A DNA stretch of 64,000 nt from Synechococcus sp. A18-25c. GTDB lineage: Bacteria > Cyanobacteriota > Cyanobacteriia > PCC-6307 > Cyanobiaceae. The translations under genes and the position numbers were made by a program. The notes under the pieces are model-generated. The model was not told where the DNA came from, made no database searches, and saw nothing but the letters and a program-made list of their open reading frames with translations. Shown in pieces: positions 44,081 through 53,888 of this stretch (the stretch's first letter is position 1; the number at the start of each line of letters is the position of its first letter). The stretch spans positions 1,302,001 through 1,366,000 of the forward strand of contig NZ_CP047957.1 in assembly GCF_014280035.1 (NCBI RefSeq). Direction: 5' to 3'.

Positions 44081-45982
44081 TCACTGACCTCTGGCCACGA
44101 GTTCAGACATCAGTTTGGAACTACGTGTTTGAAAGCCAGCCAGTTCATTGGGTTCCAGTCCGCCGACACCCAGTCGGGCCAAGTCATAGAGATGACGGGC
44201 GAGGTCACTGGCTAGGGCTTTGCTGGGTGACGCTTGTGCAGTGCCGATGAGCACACTGCCAGCTGAAAGCTTCTGCAGGCCATCCACCAGTGGATGACTG
44301 CGGTTGATGAGCAGAACGTGGTGGTCGGGCAGGCCAGGCAAGCGCTGATCCATCAGTGCGCCGATGTCGTTCATTCGACGCATCTGCTCGGGCAGAAGAA
44401 TCATGGCGGCCGGGGCCTCTTCGCCACCCTTTAGGGCCTGAACCTGAACCGTGACCTTGTCGTTATCGAGGGCTTCTTTGATGAGGGATCGGATGGCTTC
44501 GCTTTGGGTTTCACCATCCTGATCGCTGATTTCGGGTTGTTCGTCCCGCAGGCTTTCGTCGAGCTCAGCATCCACGCGCTGGAACTGATAGTGGTCATTG
44601 TTGGACTCCAGCCAAGGAATAAATTGGCTGTCAATCACGGTTTCTGCGAACAGGATCTCAGCTCCCTGGCTTTTCCAGAGTGATAAGGCACCTGCCTGGG
44701 CAACCTCATCGGTGCAGTAAAGAATTCGCTTCGATTGTGGGTCGGCCTGTCGCGACTGATAGGAGGCAATGGTTGTGTAAGAACGCTCGCCCGCGCTGAT
44801 GGGGCCATCGTCACCATCCACTGGATCAGCGGTTGTTGCGAACAAGATCAGATCGGAGACCTGTTCGGCAAATTTCTCGTCTTCCATGGCGCCGATCTTC
44901 ACGAACGGTGCTAGCGCTTCCCATGCTTTCGCATAGTTCTCCGGCTCATCACGTTGAAGGCTTTTCAAGCGATCAGCAACCTTCTTGGCAACAAAGTTGC
45001 CGATGGAACGCACCTTGCGATCGGTCTGAAGTGCACTTCGGCTCACATTCAAGGGAATGTCAGGTGAATCGATCACCCCCCTCAAGGGCAGCAAGTAGCG
45101 GGGGACGATTTCCTTGATTGAATCACTGACATACACCTGGTTGCAGTACAAGCGGATATCACCCTTTTCCCAGTCGGCTCGACCGAGGGCTTGCGGGAAA
45201 TAAAGAATCCCTTGAAGGGTGTAGGGATAGTCCGTGTTGAGGTGCACCCAAAGCAACGGATCGCCCTGAAATGGATAAAGGTATCGGTACAGATCGATAT
45301 AGTCCTGATCCGTCATGTCGCGAGGACTTTTGCGCCATGCAGGGTCTCGTTTATTGACGCTTTCCCCTTCGAGTTGGACATCAACGGGCATGAAATCGCA
45401 GTACTGCGTGATCAGCGTGCGAATTCGTGCCGGTTCCAGATACTCCAGCTCTTCCTCCATCAGATGCAAAATCACATCCGTGCCGGGTTCCTGGCGTTCA
45501 TAACTTTCAAGTTTGAATGCGGGAGATCCATCGCATACCCAGCGCACAGCAGATTCATCTGGTCGGGCTGATCGCGTGATCAGCTCAACTTCTTTCGCCA
45601 CCATGAAGCTGGAGTAAAAACCCAGACCAAAATGACCAATGATTGCGTCTGACTCTTGTTTGTATTTCTCTAGAAAATCCTCTGCACTGGAAAATGCAAC
45701 CTGATTGATATACCGCTTCACCTCGTCGGCCGTCATGCCGATCCCGTTGTCACTGATGGTGAGTGTTTTGGCTTCCCTGTTCACGGTGATGTTGATGCGT
45801 CCATCATCACCTTCCAGGCAGTCGCCAGCCATCGCTGCCATTCGGCGCTTGCTGATGGCATCGGTGCCATTGCTAACGAGTTCGCGAAGGAAAACTTCGT
45901 GACCGGAGTAAACGGCCTTCTTGATGATCGGGAAAATATTTTCCGTGTGGATCTGAATCTGACCCTGTTCGAGCACCGACAT
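44081..45982 (-). CDS. htpG: Chaperone HtpG (Hsp90)
   Basis: 633 residues from the ATG at 45982. The GHKL ATP-binding N-terminal domain has FPIIKKAVYSGHEVFLRELVSNGTDA, ISDNGIGMTADEV and IGHFGLGFYSSFMVA. The middle domain includes RGVIDSPDIPLNVSRSALQ. The C-terminal domain lacks the MEEVD tail of eukaryotic Hsp90, as bacterial HtpG does. Cyanobacterial HtpG stabilises phycobilisome proteins under heat and oxidative stress. It is separate from the rpmB run by about 60 bases. Confidence 0.96.
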   Translation of the reverse strand: MSVLEQGQIQIHTENIFPIIKKAVYSGHEVFLRELVSNGTDAISKRRMAAMAGDCLEGDDGRINITVNREAKTLTISDNGIGMTADEVKRYINQVAFSSAEDFLEKYKQESDAIIGHFGLGFYSSFMVAKEVELITRSARPDESAVRWVCDGSPAFKLESYERQEPGTDVILHLMEEELEYLEPARIRTLITQYCDFMPVDVQLEGESVNKRDPAWRKSPRDMTDQDYIDLYRYLYPFQGDPLLWVHLNTDYPYTLQGILYFPQALGRADWEKGDIRLYCNQVYVSDSIKEIVPRYLLPLRGVIDSPDIPLNVSRSALQTDRKVRSIGNFVAKKVADRLKSLQRDEPENYAKAWEALAPFVKIGAMEDEKFAEQVSDLILFATTADPVDGDDGPISAGERSYTTIASYQSRQADPQSKRILYCTDEVAQAGALSLWKSQGAEILFAETVIDSQFIPWLESNNDHYQFQRVDAELDESLRDEQPEISDQDGETQSEAIRSLIKEALDNDKVTVQVQALKGGEEAPAAMILLPEQMRRMNDIGALMDQRLPGLPDHHVLLINRSHPLVDGLQKLSAGSVLIGTAQASPSKALASDLARHLYDLARLGVGGLEPNELAGFQTRSSKLMSELVARGQ

Positions 45983-46068
45983 CAGCAAGCTTGAGCTTGT
46001 TGAAAATTAGTCAGCGCTTGTTCCCTGCATCAAGAGCTTGCCTGGAGAGTTTCCCGAACGTTCGTCGC

Positions 46069-46290
46069 TCAGCTGCGCTGTAGATCTGCGCGCTCTTCAG
46101 GCAGGATGGCTCCATCCACAGGGCACACCTGAAGACAAATGCCGCAGTCGATGCAGGTGTCAAAGTCGATCCAGAAAAATTCGGTGCCCTTCTTGTTCTT
46201 GCCTTTGCCGGGGTTGATGCATGCCACAGGGCAGGCATCGACGCAGTCGGAGACTCCTTCGCAGACGTCCGTGACGATGGTGTGAGCCAT
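46069..46290 (-). CDS. Bacterial-type 2-cluster ferredoxin
   Basis: 73 residues. The first cysteine set is Cx5Cx3Cx3C (VCEGVSDCVDACPVACI) and the second CxxCxxCxxxC (TCIDCGICLQVCPV). This is the bacterial 7Fe or 8Fe type; the unusual spacing in the first set suggests one 3Fe-4S and one 4Fe-4S cluster (inference). It is a soluble electron carrier. The gene starts 24 bases after the hisZ stop on the same strand. Confidence 0.88.
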   Translation of the reverse strand: MAHTIVTDVCEGVSDCVDACPVACINPGKGKNKKGTEFFWIDFDTCIDCGICLQVCPVDGAILPEERADLQRS

Positions 46291-46314
46291 AACTCCGATC
46301 TAATTCGGGCGATC

Positions 46315-47493
46315 TTAGTCACCGATCCATTCCAGGGTCTCGCATCCTGAATGGGCCAGTCGACGTTCGGCTTCAATCCGGTTTTGGCATGGTCTGTGAT
46401 CGAGGCAGGACACCCTGCCTGCTGCATGCAAGCTCGCCTGATGGATTAACGCCTTTTCCAGGCACTGCTCGTTGTTGAAACAGATCAGCGCCGACGATTC
46501 TTCAACAACCGTTCTTGTTGTGTCGCCAGGCAGATTGCGGATGTGGTCCACGCAGTAACTGAATCCCATGCCTGTTGCATCGGTTCCTTGGCCACCCAGA
46601 CGCCGGACCAGAGTGTCGTAGCGACCACCCCGCGCAATCACCACCGGTGCGGAGGTTCCTTGACAGACCAGTTGAAGCACGATGCCGTCATACAACTCAT
46701 AGAGCGGTTGGAAGGTGGGATCCAATTGGATCTGTACGCCTGAGGCATTCGCCAGTGGAATCAAATGATCGATCAGGCGTTGCAGTCGATTCAACACGGC
46801 TTGATCGGGGTAGTCATGCTGAAGCTTGGCCAGGATGTCTTGCGCTGTTCCACGGCGGTCAAGCCACGAACACAGGGCGTTGAGTTCCTTGGTGTCGGTT
46901 ACCAGATCGCGCAACCCCAAGCGGTCGTATTGGCTGAGGCACCCTCTGATCCGATCGCGAAGCGAGCCGTCAAACGGTTTCAACAGCAGGTTCAACAGAT
47001 CGGTGTGACCGATCAGCAGCTTGGGCTGATGACGAGGTTGGAGTTGCAAGGCGCGCATCGACGCCATCAACAGACTGAACAATTCCAGTTCTGCTTCAAC
47101 GCCAAATCCGCCAAAGAGTTCAACGCCGCAATGGAGGATTTCCTCGATGCACTGGCCACCTTCATCGGCCACTCTTGACTCAAAGACAGTGCCGCAACTC
47201 CAGAGTCTTAAGGGTCGTTGGCGTTGCTGTAAGCGCGTGCAGGCGGCCCTGGCGATCGATGCCGTCAATTCCGGACGCAACCCCAGCGGTTCATCCGACA
47301 CCAGTCGAACAATGTCCCTGCTGTCAATCGCACCTCCGGCCTTGAGTGTGTCCATCCGCTCGATCCGCGGTGGGGTGACTTCTTCAAAGCCCCAAAGTCT
47401 GAAGACGCCAGCCAATGTTTCTCTCAGTTCCTGGTTGCGCTGCACCTGCTGAGGATTGAGATCTCTCACGCCAGAGGCAGGTTGCAGGGCCAT
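46315..47493 (-). CDS. hisZ: ATP phosphoribosyltransferase regulatory subunit
   Basis: 392 residues from the ATG at 47493 (a GTG precedes it by one codon). It resembles histidyl-tRNA synthetase without the anticodon-binding domain: GVRDLNPQQVQRNQELRETL, EEVTPPRIERMDTLKAGG, LRPELTASIARAACTRL and VIARGGRYDTLVRRLG, with class II motifs degenerate. HisZ activates the short form of HisG in histidine synthesis. The ferredoxin gene follows on the same strand. Confidence 0.9.
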   Translation of the reverse strand: MALQPASGVRDLNPQQVQRNQELRETLAGVFRLWGFEEVTPPRIERMDTLKAGGAIDSRDIVRLVSDEPLGLRPELTASIARAACTRLQQRQRPLRLWSCGTVFESRVADEGGQCIEEILHCGVELFGGFGVEAELELFSLLMASMRALQLQPRHQPKLLIGHTDLLNLLLKPFDGSLRDRIRGCLSQYDRLGLRDLVTDTKELNALCSWLDRRGTAQDILAKLQHDYPDQAVLNRLQRLIDHLIPLANASGVQIQLDPTFQPLYELYDGIVLQLVCQGTSAPVVIARGGRYDTLVRRLGGQGTDATGMGFSYCVDHIRNLPGDTTRTVVEESSALICFNNEQCLEKALIHQASLHAAGRVSCLDHRPCQNRIEAERRLAHSGCETLEWIGD

Positions 47494-47535
47494 CACGCAC
47501 GTCGCTAATTCGATCAGGATCCCACGGCCTGGGGT

Positions 47536-48405
47536 TCATCCGGCATAGAGATGCTCCGGCAGCGGCTGGATGGTGTCGAGCTCCGCTTGAAGTTGTCCAT
47601 GCAGTGCTGGTCCTGTCGCCAGGATTCGACCAGTGCCGACGGAGTACGCCGGCGCCTTGTAGTCGCTGACGCGGCCCCCCGCCATGACAACAAGCGCAGC
47701 ACCTGCGGTTAAGTCCCATGGCGATAACCCTCGTTCCCAATACCCATCAAGACGACCGGCAGCGACGTAGGCCAGGTCCACCGCAGCCGCTCCACCCCTT
47801 CGCACGCCATGGGTGTGGTGGGTCAGCCGGCAGAACTCGGCGTAGTTGTTGTCTTCAAGCTCCCGTCGGTCGTAGGCGAACCCTGTCACCAGGAGGCTGT
47901 CTTCCAATGTTTTGCAATCGGAGACGGTGATGCGTTGGTTATGCAGATAGGCGCCGACGCCAGGGCAGCACCAGAACAACTCCTTCAGGAAGGGGACTGC
48001 GATGGCACCGAGAATGGGCTGATCCCGCCAGAGCAGTCCCACTGAGGTGGCGAAAAAGGGATAACCGTGAGCAAAGTTCGTGGTGCCATCCAAGGGATCC
48101 ACACACCAGCACAGACCGGTCGTGTCTCCGCTGGAGCCTGATTCCTCGGCCAAAACTGGGATGTTTGATGTGGCTGCCTGCAGCGATTCGAGCACTGCCG
48201 CTTCGGCGGCCAGATCCGCGTTGGTGACCAGGTCGCCTGCACGTGACTTCTGCTGGATGCTGTCCAGGCGTCCGTAGTTCTGCATCAACACCGTCCCTCC
48301 CAGCTCGGCTGCCGTACGCGCCACCTGACTCAGTTCTTCGAGTCTTGAAGAGTTGAGTCCCGCCTCGCTGGCCGCAGCGAAACAATCGAGTGGAGCGTGC
48401 ATCAT
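47536..48405 (-). CDS. Inositol monophosphatase family protein
   Basis: 289 residues. Metal sites are LAEESGSSGD, WCVDPLDGTTNFAHGYPFF (DPxDGT) and RGLSPWDLTAGAALV (WD...G). It belongs to the IMPase superfamily (SuhB, CysQ, HisN, FBPase); the substrate cannot be read, but cyanobacterial members of this length include histidinol-phosphate phosphatase-like and IMPase enzymes. Its ATG overlaps the stop of the 2Fe-2S ferredoxin gene (four bases), so the two are co-translated. Confidence 0.85.
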   Translation of the reverse strand: MMHAPLDCFAAASEAGLNSSRLEELSQVARTAAELGGTVLMQNYGRLDSIQQKSRAGDLVTNADLAAEAAVLESLQAATSNIPVLAEESGSSGDTTGLCWCVDPLDGTTNFAHGYPFFATSVGLLWRDQPILGAIAVPFLKELFWCCPGVGAYLHNQRITVSDCKTLEDSLLVTGFAYDRRELEDNNYAEFCRLTHHTHGVRRGGAAAVDLAYVAAGRLDGYWERGLSPWDLTAGAALVVMAGGRVSDYKAPAYSVGTGRILATGPALHGQLQAELDTIQPLPEHLYAG

Positions 48406-48770
48406 TCTTCGTCCAGTGGAAGGCCTGCCGTCACCTGTCCACGACCAAAGTGACGTCCGAACTGCAATTCATAGACCTCGTCTTCATCTTGGGTTTCCGC
48501 CACCAAAGGACCGATGGCTCGGGCGACGCACAACAGTCCGTAACCCTTCTCTCGCAGGTCCTTCGAGAGCCCCATCGCCTCCCGTTGATCCAGTTCCCCC
48601 TCTTGGACGCGCACAGCACAGCTGGTGCAACAGCCGTTCCGGCAGGAAAAGGGCAGGGGATCGCCCTGCTGTTCAAAGCTCTGCAGGATGTAATCCCCTT
48701 CGGGCACCTCATGGGAGATCACCCGACCCTCCTGGCGCCAGTGAATGGTGACCCGATGACTCGGCCTCAT
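48402..48770 (-). CDS. 2Fe-2S plant-type ferredoxin
   Basis: 122 residues. The cluster motif is [15 protein letters not shown] (Cx4Cx2C) and a fourth cysteine lies in [10 protein letters not shown]. The spacing is standard plant-type, though the position before the second ligand is Cys, which leaves an extra free thiol. Compared with PetF it is longer by about 20 residues, with a basic N-terminus, and probably serves a specialised electron-transfer partner. It overlaps the IMPase-family gene by four bases. Confidence 0.88.
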   Translation of the reverse strand: MRPSHRVTIHWRQEGRVISHEVPEGDYILQSFEQQGDPLPFSCRNGCCTSCAVRVQEGELDQREAMGLSKDLREKGYGLLCVARAIGPLVAETQDEDEVYELQFGRHFGRGQVTAGLPLDEE

Positions 48771-48824
48771 GCAGTGCTTGTGAAACGCCCTGCTACATTC
48801 TCACCCGTGCCCCACGATGCCCCT

Positions 48825-48913
48825 GGAGAGGTGGCCGAGTGGTCGAAGGCGCAGCACTGGAAATGCTGTATAGGGGCAACTCTATCGAGGGTTCGAATCC
48901 CTCCCTCTCCGTT
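48825..48913 (+). tRNA. tRNA-Ser (anticodon GGA)
   Basis: The acceptor stem GGAGAGG/CCTCTCC is complete with discriminator G at 48913. The anticodon arm is CAGCA-CTGGAAA-TGCTG with anticodon GGA, and a long variable arm typical of class II tRNA precedes the T arm GAGGGTTCGAATCCCTC. No CCA is encoded. It reads UCC and UCU serine codons. A strong terminator follows. Confidence 0.97.
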
Positions 48914-48919
48914 CCATAC

Positions 48920-48942
48920 CGGCCTTCAGGCCGGTTTTTTAT
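48920..48942 (+). terminator. Intrinsic terminator of tRNA-Ser
   Basis: ACCGGCC (48920-48926), loop TTCA, GGCCGGT (48931-48937), then a run of T to 48942. A perfect GC-rich seven-pair stem directly after the tRNA. Confidence 0.92.
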
Positions 48943-48991
48943 TGCTGAATCGAAGCAGATTCTTCGACTGATTTATTTGACAATCTGACAA

Positions 48992-49807
48992 TTAACCGAA
49001 ACGGCCGGAGACATAGTCCTGTGTCATTTGTTGCGTCGGCGAATTGAAAATGGTCTCTGTTTCGTTGAACTCAACCAGATAACCAACTTTCCCTGAGCCG
49101 CCTTCGACTGCCTCGGCATTGAAAAATGCCGTCATGTCACTGACACGAACAGCCTGTTGCATGTTGTGTGTGACGATCACAATGGTGAAACTCTTTTTGA
49201 GCTCATGCATCGTTTCTTCAATTTTAAGCGTTGATATCGGATCCAATGCTGAACAGGGTTCATCCATCAGGATGACCTCGGGTTGAATGGCGATGGTTCG
49301 TGCAATACAAAGACGCTGTTGTTGACCACCAGACAATGTATAACCACTTTCATTCAGTTTATCTTTGCATTCATCCCAGACAGCCGCCTGCCGAAGAGAG
49401 CGCTCCACGAGTTCATCCATATCTCCTTTGTATCCGTTAATGCGAGCGCCAAAGGCAATATTTTCGTAAATGCTTTTTGGGAAAGGGTTGGGTTGTTGAA
49501 ACACCATGCCAATGCGGCGCCTCACCTCGACAGGATCAACATTCGGCGCATAAAGATCAATTCCGTCGAACAATACACGTCCTTTGAGCGAGCAGCTTTC
49601 AATTAAATCATTCATGCGATTTAAGGCTCTCAACACTGTTGATTTGCCGCATCCGGACGGGCCAATGAATGCTGTAACTTTTCCTCGAGGAATGTCACAG
49701 TAGACGTTCTTCACCGCTTCATAGTTGCCATAGCTGATGGTGGCGTTCTGAATCGAGATGCAGGTTTCTGTTGAAATGTCAGAAAGCGTTTGGCTAGAGA
49801 ACGTCAT
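48992..49807 (-). CDS. pstB: Phosphate ABC transporter ATP-binding protein PstB
   Basis: 271 residues. ATPase features: Walker [21 protein letters not shown] (the NRMNDL pattern is specific for PstB), signature [15 protein letters not shown], Walker [17 protein letters not shown], and [13 protein letters not shown]. It energises high-affinity phosphate uptake. It lies after pstA on the same strand, 45 bases away. Confidence 0.96.
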   Translation of the reverse strand: MTFSSQTLSDISTETCISIQNATISYGNYEAVKNVYCDIPRGKVTAFIGPSGCGKSTVLRALNRMNDLIESCSLKGRVLFDGIDLYAPNVDPVEVRRRIGMVFQQPNPFPKSIYENIAFGARINGYKGDMDELVERSLRQAAVWDECKDKLNESGYTLSGGQQQRLCIARTIAIQPEVILMDEPCSALDPISTLKIEETMHELKKSFTIVIVTHNMQQAVRVSDMTAFFNAEAVEGGSGKVGYLVEFNETETIFNSPTQQMTQDYVSGRFG

Positions 49808-49852
49808 GGCTGAGGATAAAACAAGTGAAGTTGAAGGAAATGATCAGGACTC

Positions 49853-50794
49853 TTAGATTGAATTTGTTGCAAACCGTCCCAGCCAGCGTGCGAGCAGGTT
49901 GATCACCAAAATGAACATCAAAAGCACAAAAGATGCAGCCCAGGCCAGTTCAATCTGCGGTTCATAGGGAAGCTGCGCGAAGTTATAGATGAGCACCGAT
50001 AGGGTTGAAATGGGGTTGAGGATCGGATTGTTCTTCGTCCAGAAGTTAGAGAACAGGTCCTGAGGCCAGAAGTTATTGTTCAATGCGGTGAAAATGAGAG
50101 GAGCTGTCTCTCCAGCGGCCCTTGCGATGGACAGCACCACTCCCGTTGCAATCGGCATGAACGCTGATGGCAGCGTGATTCGAACAATCGTGACAAATTG
50201 AGAGGCTCCAACCCCCAGTGCTGCCCGCCGCAGGTCATTGGGAACCAGCTTCAATCCTTCGTCGGTGGTTTTGATCACGGTGGGAAGCATCAACACAGAA
50301 AGCGCAACCCCACCGGCGAGCGCGCTGTAGGAATTGCCGAAGAACAACCGCGTGGCGACAATCGTGGCATACACAAACACACCCGCGATGATTGAAGGAA
50401 CACCCGACAGCACATTGGTGCCGAAGCGGATGAACTGAGCGAATGTTCCACCCCTGGAGTATTCAGCGACGTAGATCCCTCCTCCAACTCCCACTGGAAT
50501 GGCGATCAAAGCGGCAATCACGGTCACGAGGATGCTGCCGAGAATGGCATTGCCAATCCCCCCACCCGATAGACCTGGAGCGGGAGGTAACTCTGTGAAC
50601 AACCTTGGGCTGATCATGCTGCCGCCTTTGATCAAAACGTAGGCCAACACGGCAACCAAAGGCAGCACGGCAATCACCGAAAACAAGGCTGCAAGGATGC
50701 TCAGGAACCGACTGATCAGGTTTCTCCTGGATCCATACCGGTAGGACAAATCCGGCATGCCATTGATCGATGTAGACGATGTGGGATAAGTCAT
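49853..50794 (-). CDS. pstA: Phosphate ABC transporter permease PstA
   Basis: 313 residues from the ATG at 50794; longer upstream frames overlap pstC. Six membrane segments, the loop TDEGLKLVPNDLRRAALGVG (EAA-type) and GGIYVAEYSRGGTFAQFIRF are seen. With PstC it forms the membrane channel. The gap to pstC is only two bases, so they are co-translated. Confidence 0.95.
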   Translation of the reverse strand: MTYPTSSTSINGMPDLSYRYGSRRNLISRFLSILAALFSVIAVLPLVAVLAYVLIKGGSMISPRLFTELPPAPGLSGGGIGNAILGSILVTVIAALIAIPVGVGGGIYVAEYSRGGTFAQFIRFGTNVLSGVPSIIAGVFVYATIVATRLFFGNSYSALAGGVALSVLMLPTVIKTTDEGLKLVPNDLRRAALGVGASQFVTIVRITLPSAFMPIATGVVLSIARAAGETAPLIFTALNNNFWPQDLFSNFWTKNNPILNPISTLSVLIYNFAQLPYEPQIELAWAASFVLLMFILVINLLARWLGRFATNSI

Positions 50795-50796
50795 GA

Positions 50797-51744
50797 TCAG
50801 TATTTCAGGCTCAGTCGTTTCACCAGCCATTGAGCCAGAATATTCACTGCCAACGTGAGCAGCATTAACACAAAAGCTGCATACATCAGCGATGACACCT
50901 GACTGCCATCGGCTTCGCCGAACTGATTGGCGAGCATGGCTGAAATTGTGTTTCCAGGTGCAAGCAGCGACCAACTAAAGGTGTTGGAGTTGCCAATAAT
51001 CAAGGTGACGGCAAGCGTTTCACCCATCGCACGCCCTAAAGCCAGCATCACACCTCCCACGATGCCTGAAATCGCCGCTGGCAAGATCACATTCAAGATC
51101 GCTCCCCATCGTGTCGTTCCCACTCCATAGGCCGCCTGCCTCAGTTTGATCGGCACCTGATTGAGGGCATCTCGGGAAATGGCCGTGATGATCGGCAGGA
51201 TCATGACGACAAGAATCAGCACCGCAGGAGCGATGCCAGGACCCTGCGGCGGTGTGGAGAAGAAAGGAAGCCATCCCAGAACCGCATGCAGAAACTCCAA
51301 GCCTGGGCGAATGAATGGCTCCATGACGAAAATCGCCCACAGCCCCAGTACCACCGAAGGAATCGCAGCCAGAAGTTCCACCATCAATCCAATCAGCGAT
51401 CGGATCGGGCGAGGAATGATGTTTTCCGTGATGAAGATGGCTGTTCCCACCCCCAGAGGAACCGCAATCAACAGTGAAAGAAGTGAGGTGATCAGTGTTC
51501 CGTAGATGGCGGTGAAGGCTCCGTATTCATCCTTCACCGGGTTCCAGTTGGAGGTCACCAGAAACCTCCAGCCGTAGCGGCCCATCGAATCGAGTGCTCC
51601 TGTGAACACCACGTAGAGGATGAACAACAGCACCAAGGCCACAACGATGGCCAGCAGTGCTGATGTCAACTTGAAACCAGCGTCGATCGTCTTCTCTACC
51701 GCTGGACGGCGCCGCAATCGATATAGGTCTTCGAGGCTGGCCAT
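50797..51744 (-). CDS. pstC: Phosphate ABC transporter permease PstC
   Basis: 315 residues from the ATG at 51744. Six membrane segments. GVGTAIFITENIIPRPIRSL, IPSVVLGLWAIFV and the cytoplasmic loop DALNQVPIKLRQAAYGVGTT are PstC features. It is the first gene of pstC-pstA-pstB; no pstS or phoU is linked, so the binding protein is encoded elsewhere, as often in marine Synechococcus. Possible PHO-box-like repeats precede it (51782-51811). Confidence 0.95.
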   Translation of the reverse strand: MASLEDLYRLRRRPAVEKTIDAGFKLTSALLAIVVALVLLFILYVVFTGALDSMGRYGWRFLVTSNWNPVKDEYGAFTAIYGTLITSLLSLLIAVPLGVGTAIFITENIIPRPIRSLIGLMVELLAAIPSVVLGLWAIFVMEPFIRPGLEFLHAVLGWLPFFSTPPQGPGIAPAVLILVVMILPIITAISRDALNQVPIKLRQAAYGVGTTRWGAILNVILPAAISGIVGGVMLALGRAMGETLAVTLIIGNSNTFSWSLLAPGNTISAMLANQFGEADGSQVSSLMYAAFVLMLLTLAVNILAQWLVKRLSLKY

Positions 51745-51781
51745 TCCAAACGGGTAGTCCTTTGAAACGTACCGGCCGACC

Positions 51782-51811
51782 GGTAACTGAATCACTAAGA
51801 AGGCTTTAAAG
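51782..51811 (-). promoter_or_regulatory. Possible PHO box upstream of pstC
   Basis: On the minus strand, CTTTAAAG (51804-51811), CTTAGTGA (51792-51799) and AGTTACC (51782-51788) recur at about 11-base steps, 40-70 bases ahead of the pstC start. Cyanobacterial PhoB (SphR) sites are direct repeats of a CTTAACCT-like octamer at 11-base spacing. The match is partial (the second and third units are degenerate), so this is a weak candidate. Confidence 0.3.
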
Positions 51812-51893
51812 ACTCTTTCATCGGCCCGTGAGAGCCGGTGGGACTGGGAGAGACGGGTTTTGGCCGTTACCGTGGGAGTCCCCACAGGCGTTT

Positions 51894-53888
51894 ATGGGCC
51901 GGATCGTCGGAATCGACCTGGGTACCACCAATTCCGTCGTGGCTGTACTTGAGGCCGGGCGGCCGGTGGTCATTGCCAATGCCGAAGGCACGCGCACCAC
52001 GCCGTCGGTGCTGGGGTACACCAAAGACAATGAGCTTCTGGTGGGTCAGCCGGCGCGACGCCAATTGGTTCTCAACCCCAGAAATACCTTTTCCAATCTC
52101 AAGCGCTTCGTTGGGCGCGCCTGGGATGAGCTTGATGACGGTTCGCTCACAGTGCCCTACACGGTGCGCGCCAACAATCAGGGCAACGTTCGGGTCGCTT
52201 GCCCGCAGACCGAACGGGAGTACGCCCCAGAGGAACTGATCGCCAGCATCCTGCGCAAGTTGATCGATGACGCCTCCACCTACCTAGGCGAAGAGGTGGA
52301 AGCCGCGGTGATCACCGTTCCGGCCTACTTCAACGACGCTCAGCGTCAGGCCACCCGGGATGCCGGTCGCCTCGCTGGCATCAGCGTTGAACGAATTCTC
52401 AATGAGCCCACCGCTGCGGCACTGGCCTATGGCTTTGATCGCAGTGCAGTGCGCCGTGCCCTGGTCTTCGATCTCGGTGGCGGCACCTTCGATGTGTCGT
52501 TGCTGCGGATCGCAAATGGTGTGTTTGATGTCAAAGCCACCAATGGAGATACGCAACTCGGGGGCAACGATTTCGACCAACGCATTGTTGATTGGCTGGC
52601 GGAAGCCTTCCTGAAGGAACACGCCATCGATCTGCGTCGAGACCGACAAGCGCTCCAGCGCCTGACCGAAGCAGCGGAAAAGGCCAAGCAAGAACTCTCT
52701 GGCGTCACCACCACTCCGGTGTCTCTCCCCTTCATCGCGACCGGTACCGATGGCCCTCTGCACATCGAAACAACCCTCGACCGGGAGACTTTCGAAGGAC
52801 TTTGTCCGGATCTCCTTGATCGCTTGCTCGTTCCAGTTCAGTCAGCCCTGCGTGATTCCGGCTGGACTGCCGAAGATATTGATGATGTGGTGCTGGTGGG
52901 TGGCAGCACTCGAATGCCGATGGTGCAGCAATTGGTGCGCACCCTGATCCCGAATGACCCCTGCCAGTCGGTCAATCCCGACGAAGTGGTGGCTGTCGGT
53001 GCTGCCGTTCAGGCCGGAATCATCACCGGTGAACTGAGGGATCTGCTGCTGAACGATGTCACTCCGCTGTCCCTTGGACTTGAAACCATCGGTGGGTTGA
53101 TGAAGGTGCTGATCCCACGCAACACCCAGATTCCGGTGCGTCAGTCTGACGTGTTCAGCACCTCGGAACCCAATCAGTCCTCGGTTGAAATCCACGTCTG
53201 GCAAGGGGAGCGCCAGATGGCCGCCGACAACAAATCCCTGGGTCGTTTCCGCCTTTCAGGCATCCCTCCCGCCCCCCGTGGTGTACCCCAAATCCAGGTG
53301 GCCTTCGACATCGATGCCAACGGGATCCTTCAGGTCAGTGCCACCGATCGCACGACCGGTCGCAAGCAGTCGGTGACCATCCAGGGTGGTTCAACTCTCA
53401 GTGAAGACGAAATCCAAAGTCTGTTGGCAGAAGCCGAGGCCCGTGCCGATGAAGATCGGCGTAAACGGGCCTCTATCGAGCGGCGCAACTCGGCCATGAC
53501 GCTGGTGGCACAGGCTGAGCGGCGTTTGCGTGATGCGGCCCTCGAGCTCGGTCCTTACGGCGCTGAACGCCAGCAACGTGCTGTTGAGATGTGCGTGCGT
53601 GATGTTCAGGATCTTCTTGCCCAGGATGATCTCCAAGAGCTTGAGCTGGCCGTCAGTGGCCTCCAGGAAGCGCTGTTCGGCCTCAATCGGCGTCTCACCG
53701 CTGAACGCCAAGTTGAAGCTGGACCCTTGCAAGGCCTCAAGAGCACTCTCGGCACCTTGAAAGATGAGCTTTTCGCTGAGGACGATTGGGATGATGACCC
53801 CTGGGCATCACCGCAATCGCGTTACGACCAGCCCGTGAGAAGCAGCCGACGCGGGATGGATCCCTGGGACGATGACAACTTCCGCTGA
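51894..53888 (+). CDS. dnaK: Chaperone DnaK (Hsp70)
   Basis: 664 residues from the ATG at 51894. The nucleotide-binding domain has [47 protein letters not shown] and [14 protein letters not shown]. The substrate-binding domain includes [20 protein letters not shown]. The C-terminal tail is long and acidic (DDDPWASPQ to the end, [10 protein letters not shown]), typical of the cyanobacterial DnaK1 or DnaK3 kind and not of DnaK2, though I cannot decide between them. It overlaps a dnaJ-like gene (17 bases), which is a co-chaperone pair. Confidence 0.96.
   Translation: MGRIVGIDLGTTNSVVAVLEAGRPVVIANAEGTRTTPSVLGYTKDNELLVGQPARRQLVLNPRNTFSNLKRFVGRAWDELDDGSLTVPYTVRANNQGNVRVACPQTEREYAPEELIASILRKLIDDASTYLGEEVEAAVITVPAYFNDAQRQATRDAGRLAGISVERILNEPTAAALAYGFDRSAVRRALVFDLGGGTFDVSLLRIANGVFDVKATNGDTQLGGNDFDQRIVDWLAEAFLKEHAIDLRRDRQALQRLTEAAEKAKQELSGVTTTPVSLPFIATGTDGPLHIETTLDRETFEGLCPDLLDRLLVPVQSALRDSGWTAEDIDDVVLVGGSTRMPMVQQLVRTLIPNDPCQSVNPDEVVAVGAAVQAGIITGELRDLLLNDVTPLSLGLETIGGLMKVLIPRNTQIPVRQSDVFSTSEPNQSSVEIHVWQGERQMAADNKSLGRFRLSGIPPAPRGVPQIQVAFDIDANGILQVSATDRTTGRKQSVTIQGGSTLSEDEIQSLLAEAEARADEDRRKRASIERRNSAMTLVAQAERRLRDAALELGPYGAERQQRAVEMCVRDVQDLLAQDDLQELELAVSGLQEALFGLNRRLTAERQVEAGPLQGLKSTLGTLKDELFAEDDWDDDPWASPQSRYDQPVRSSRRGMDPWDDDNFR

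Noticed and set aside
48825-48942. Integration site at tRNA-Ser
   Set aside because: The tRNA is intact and followed directly by a terminator; no partial 3' copy or integrase was found.
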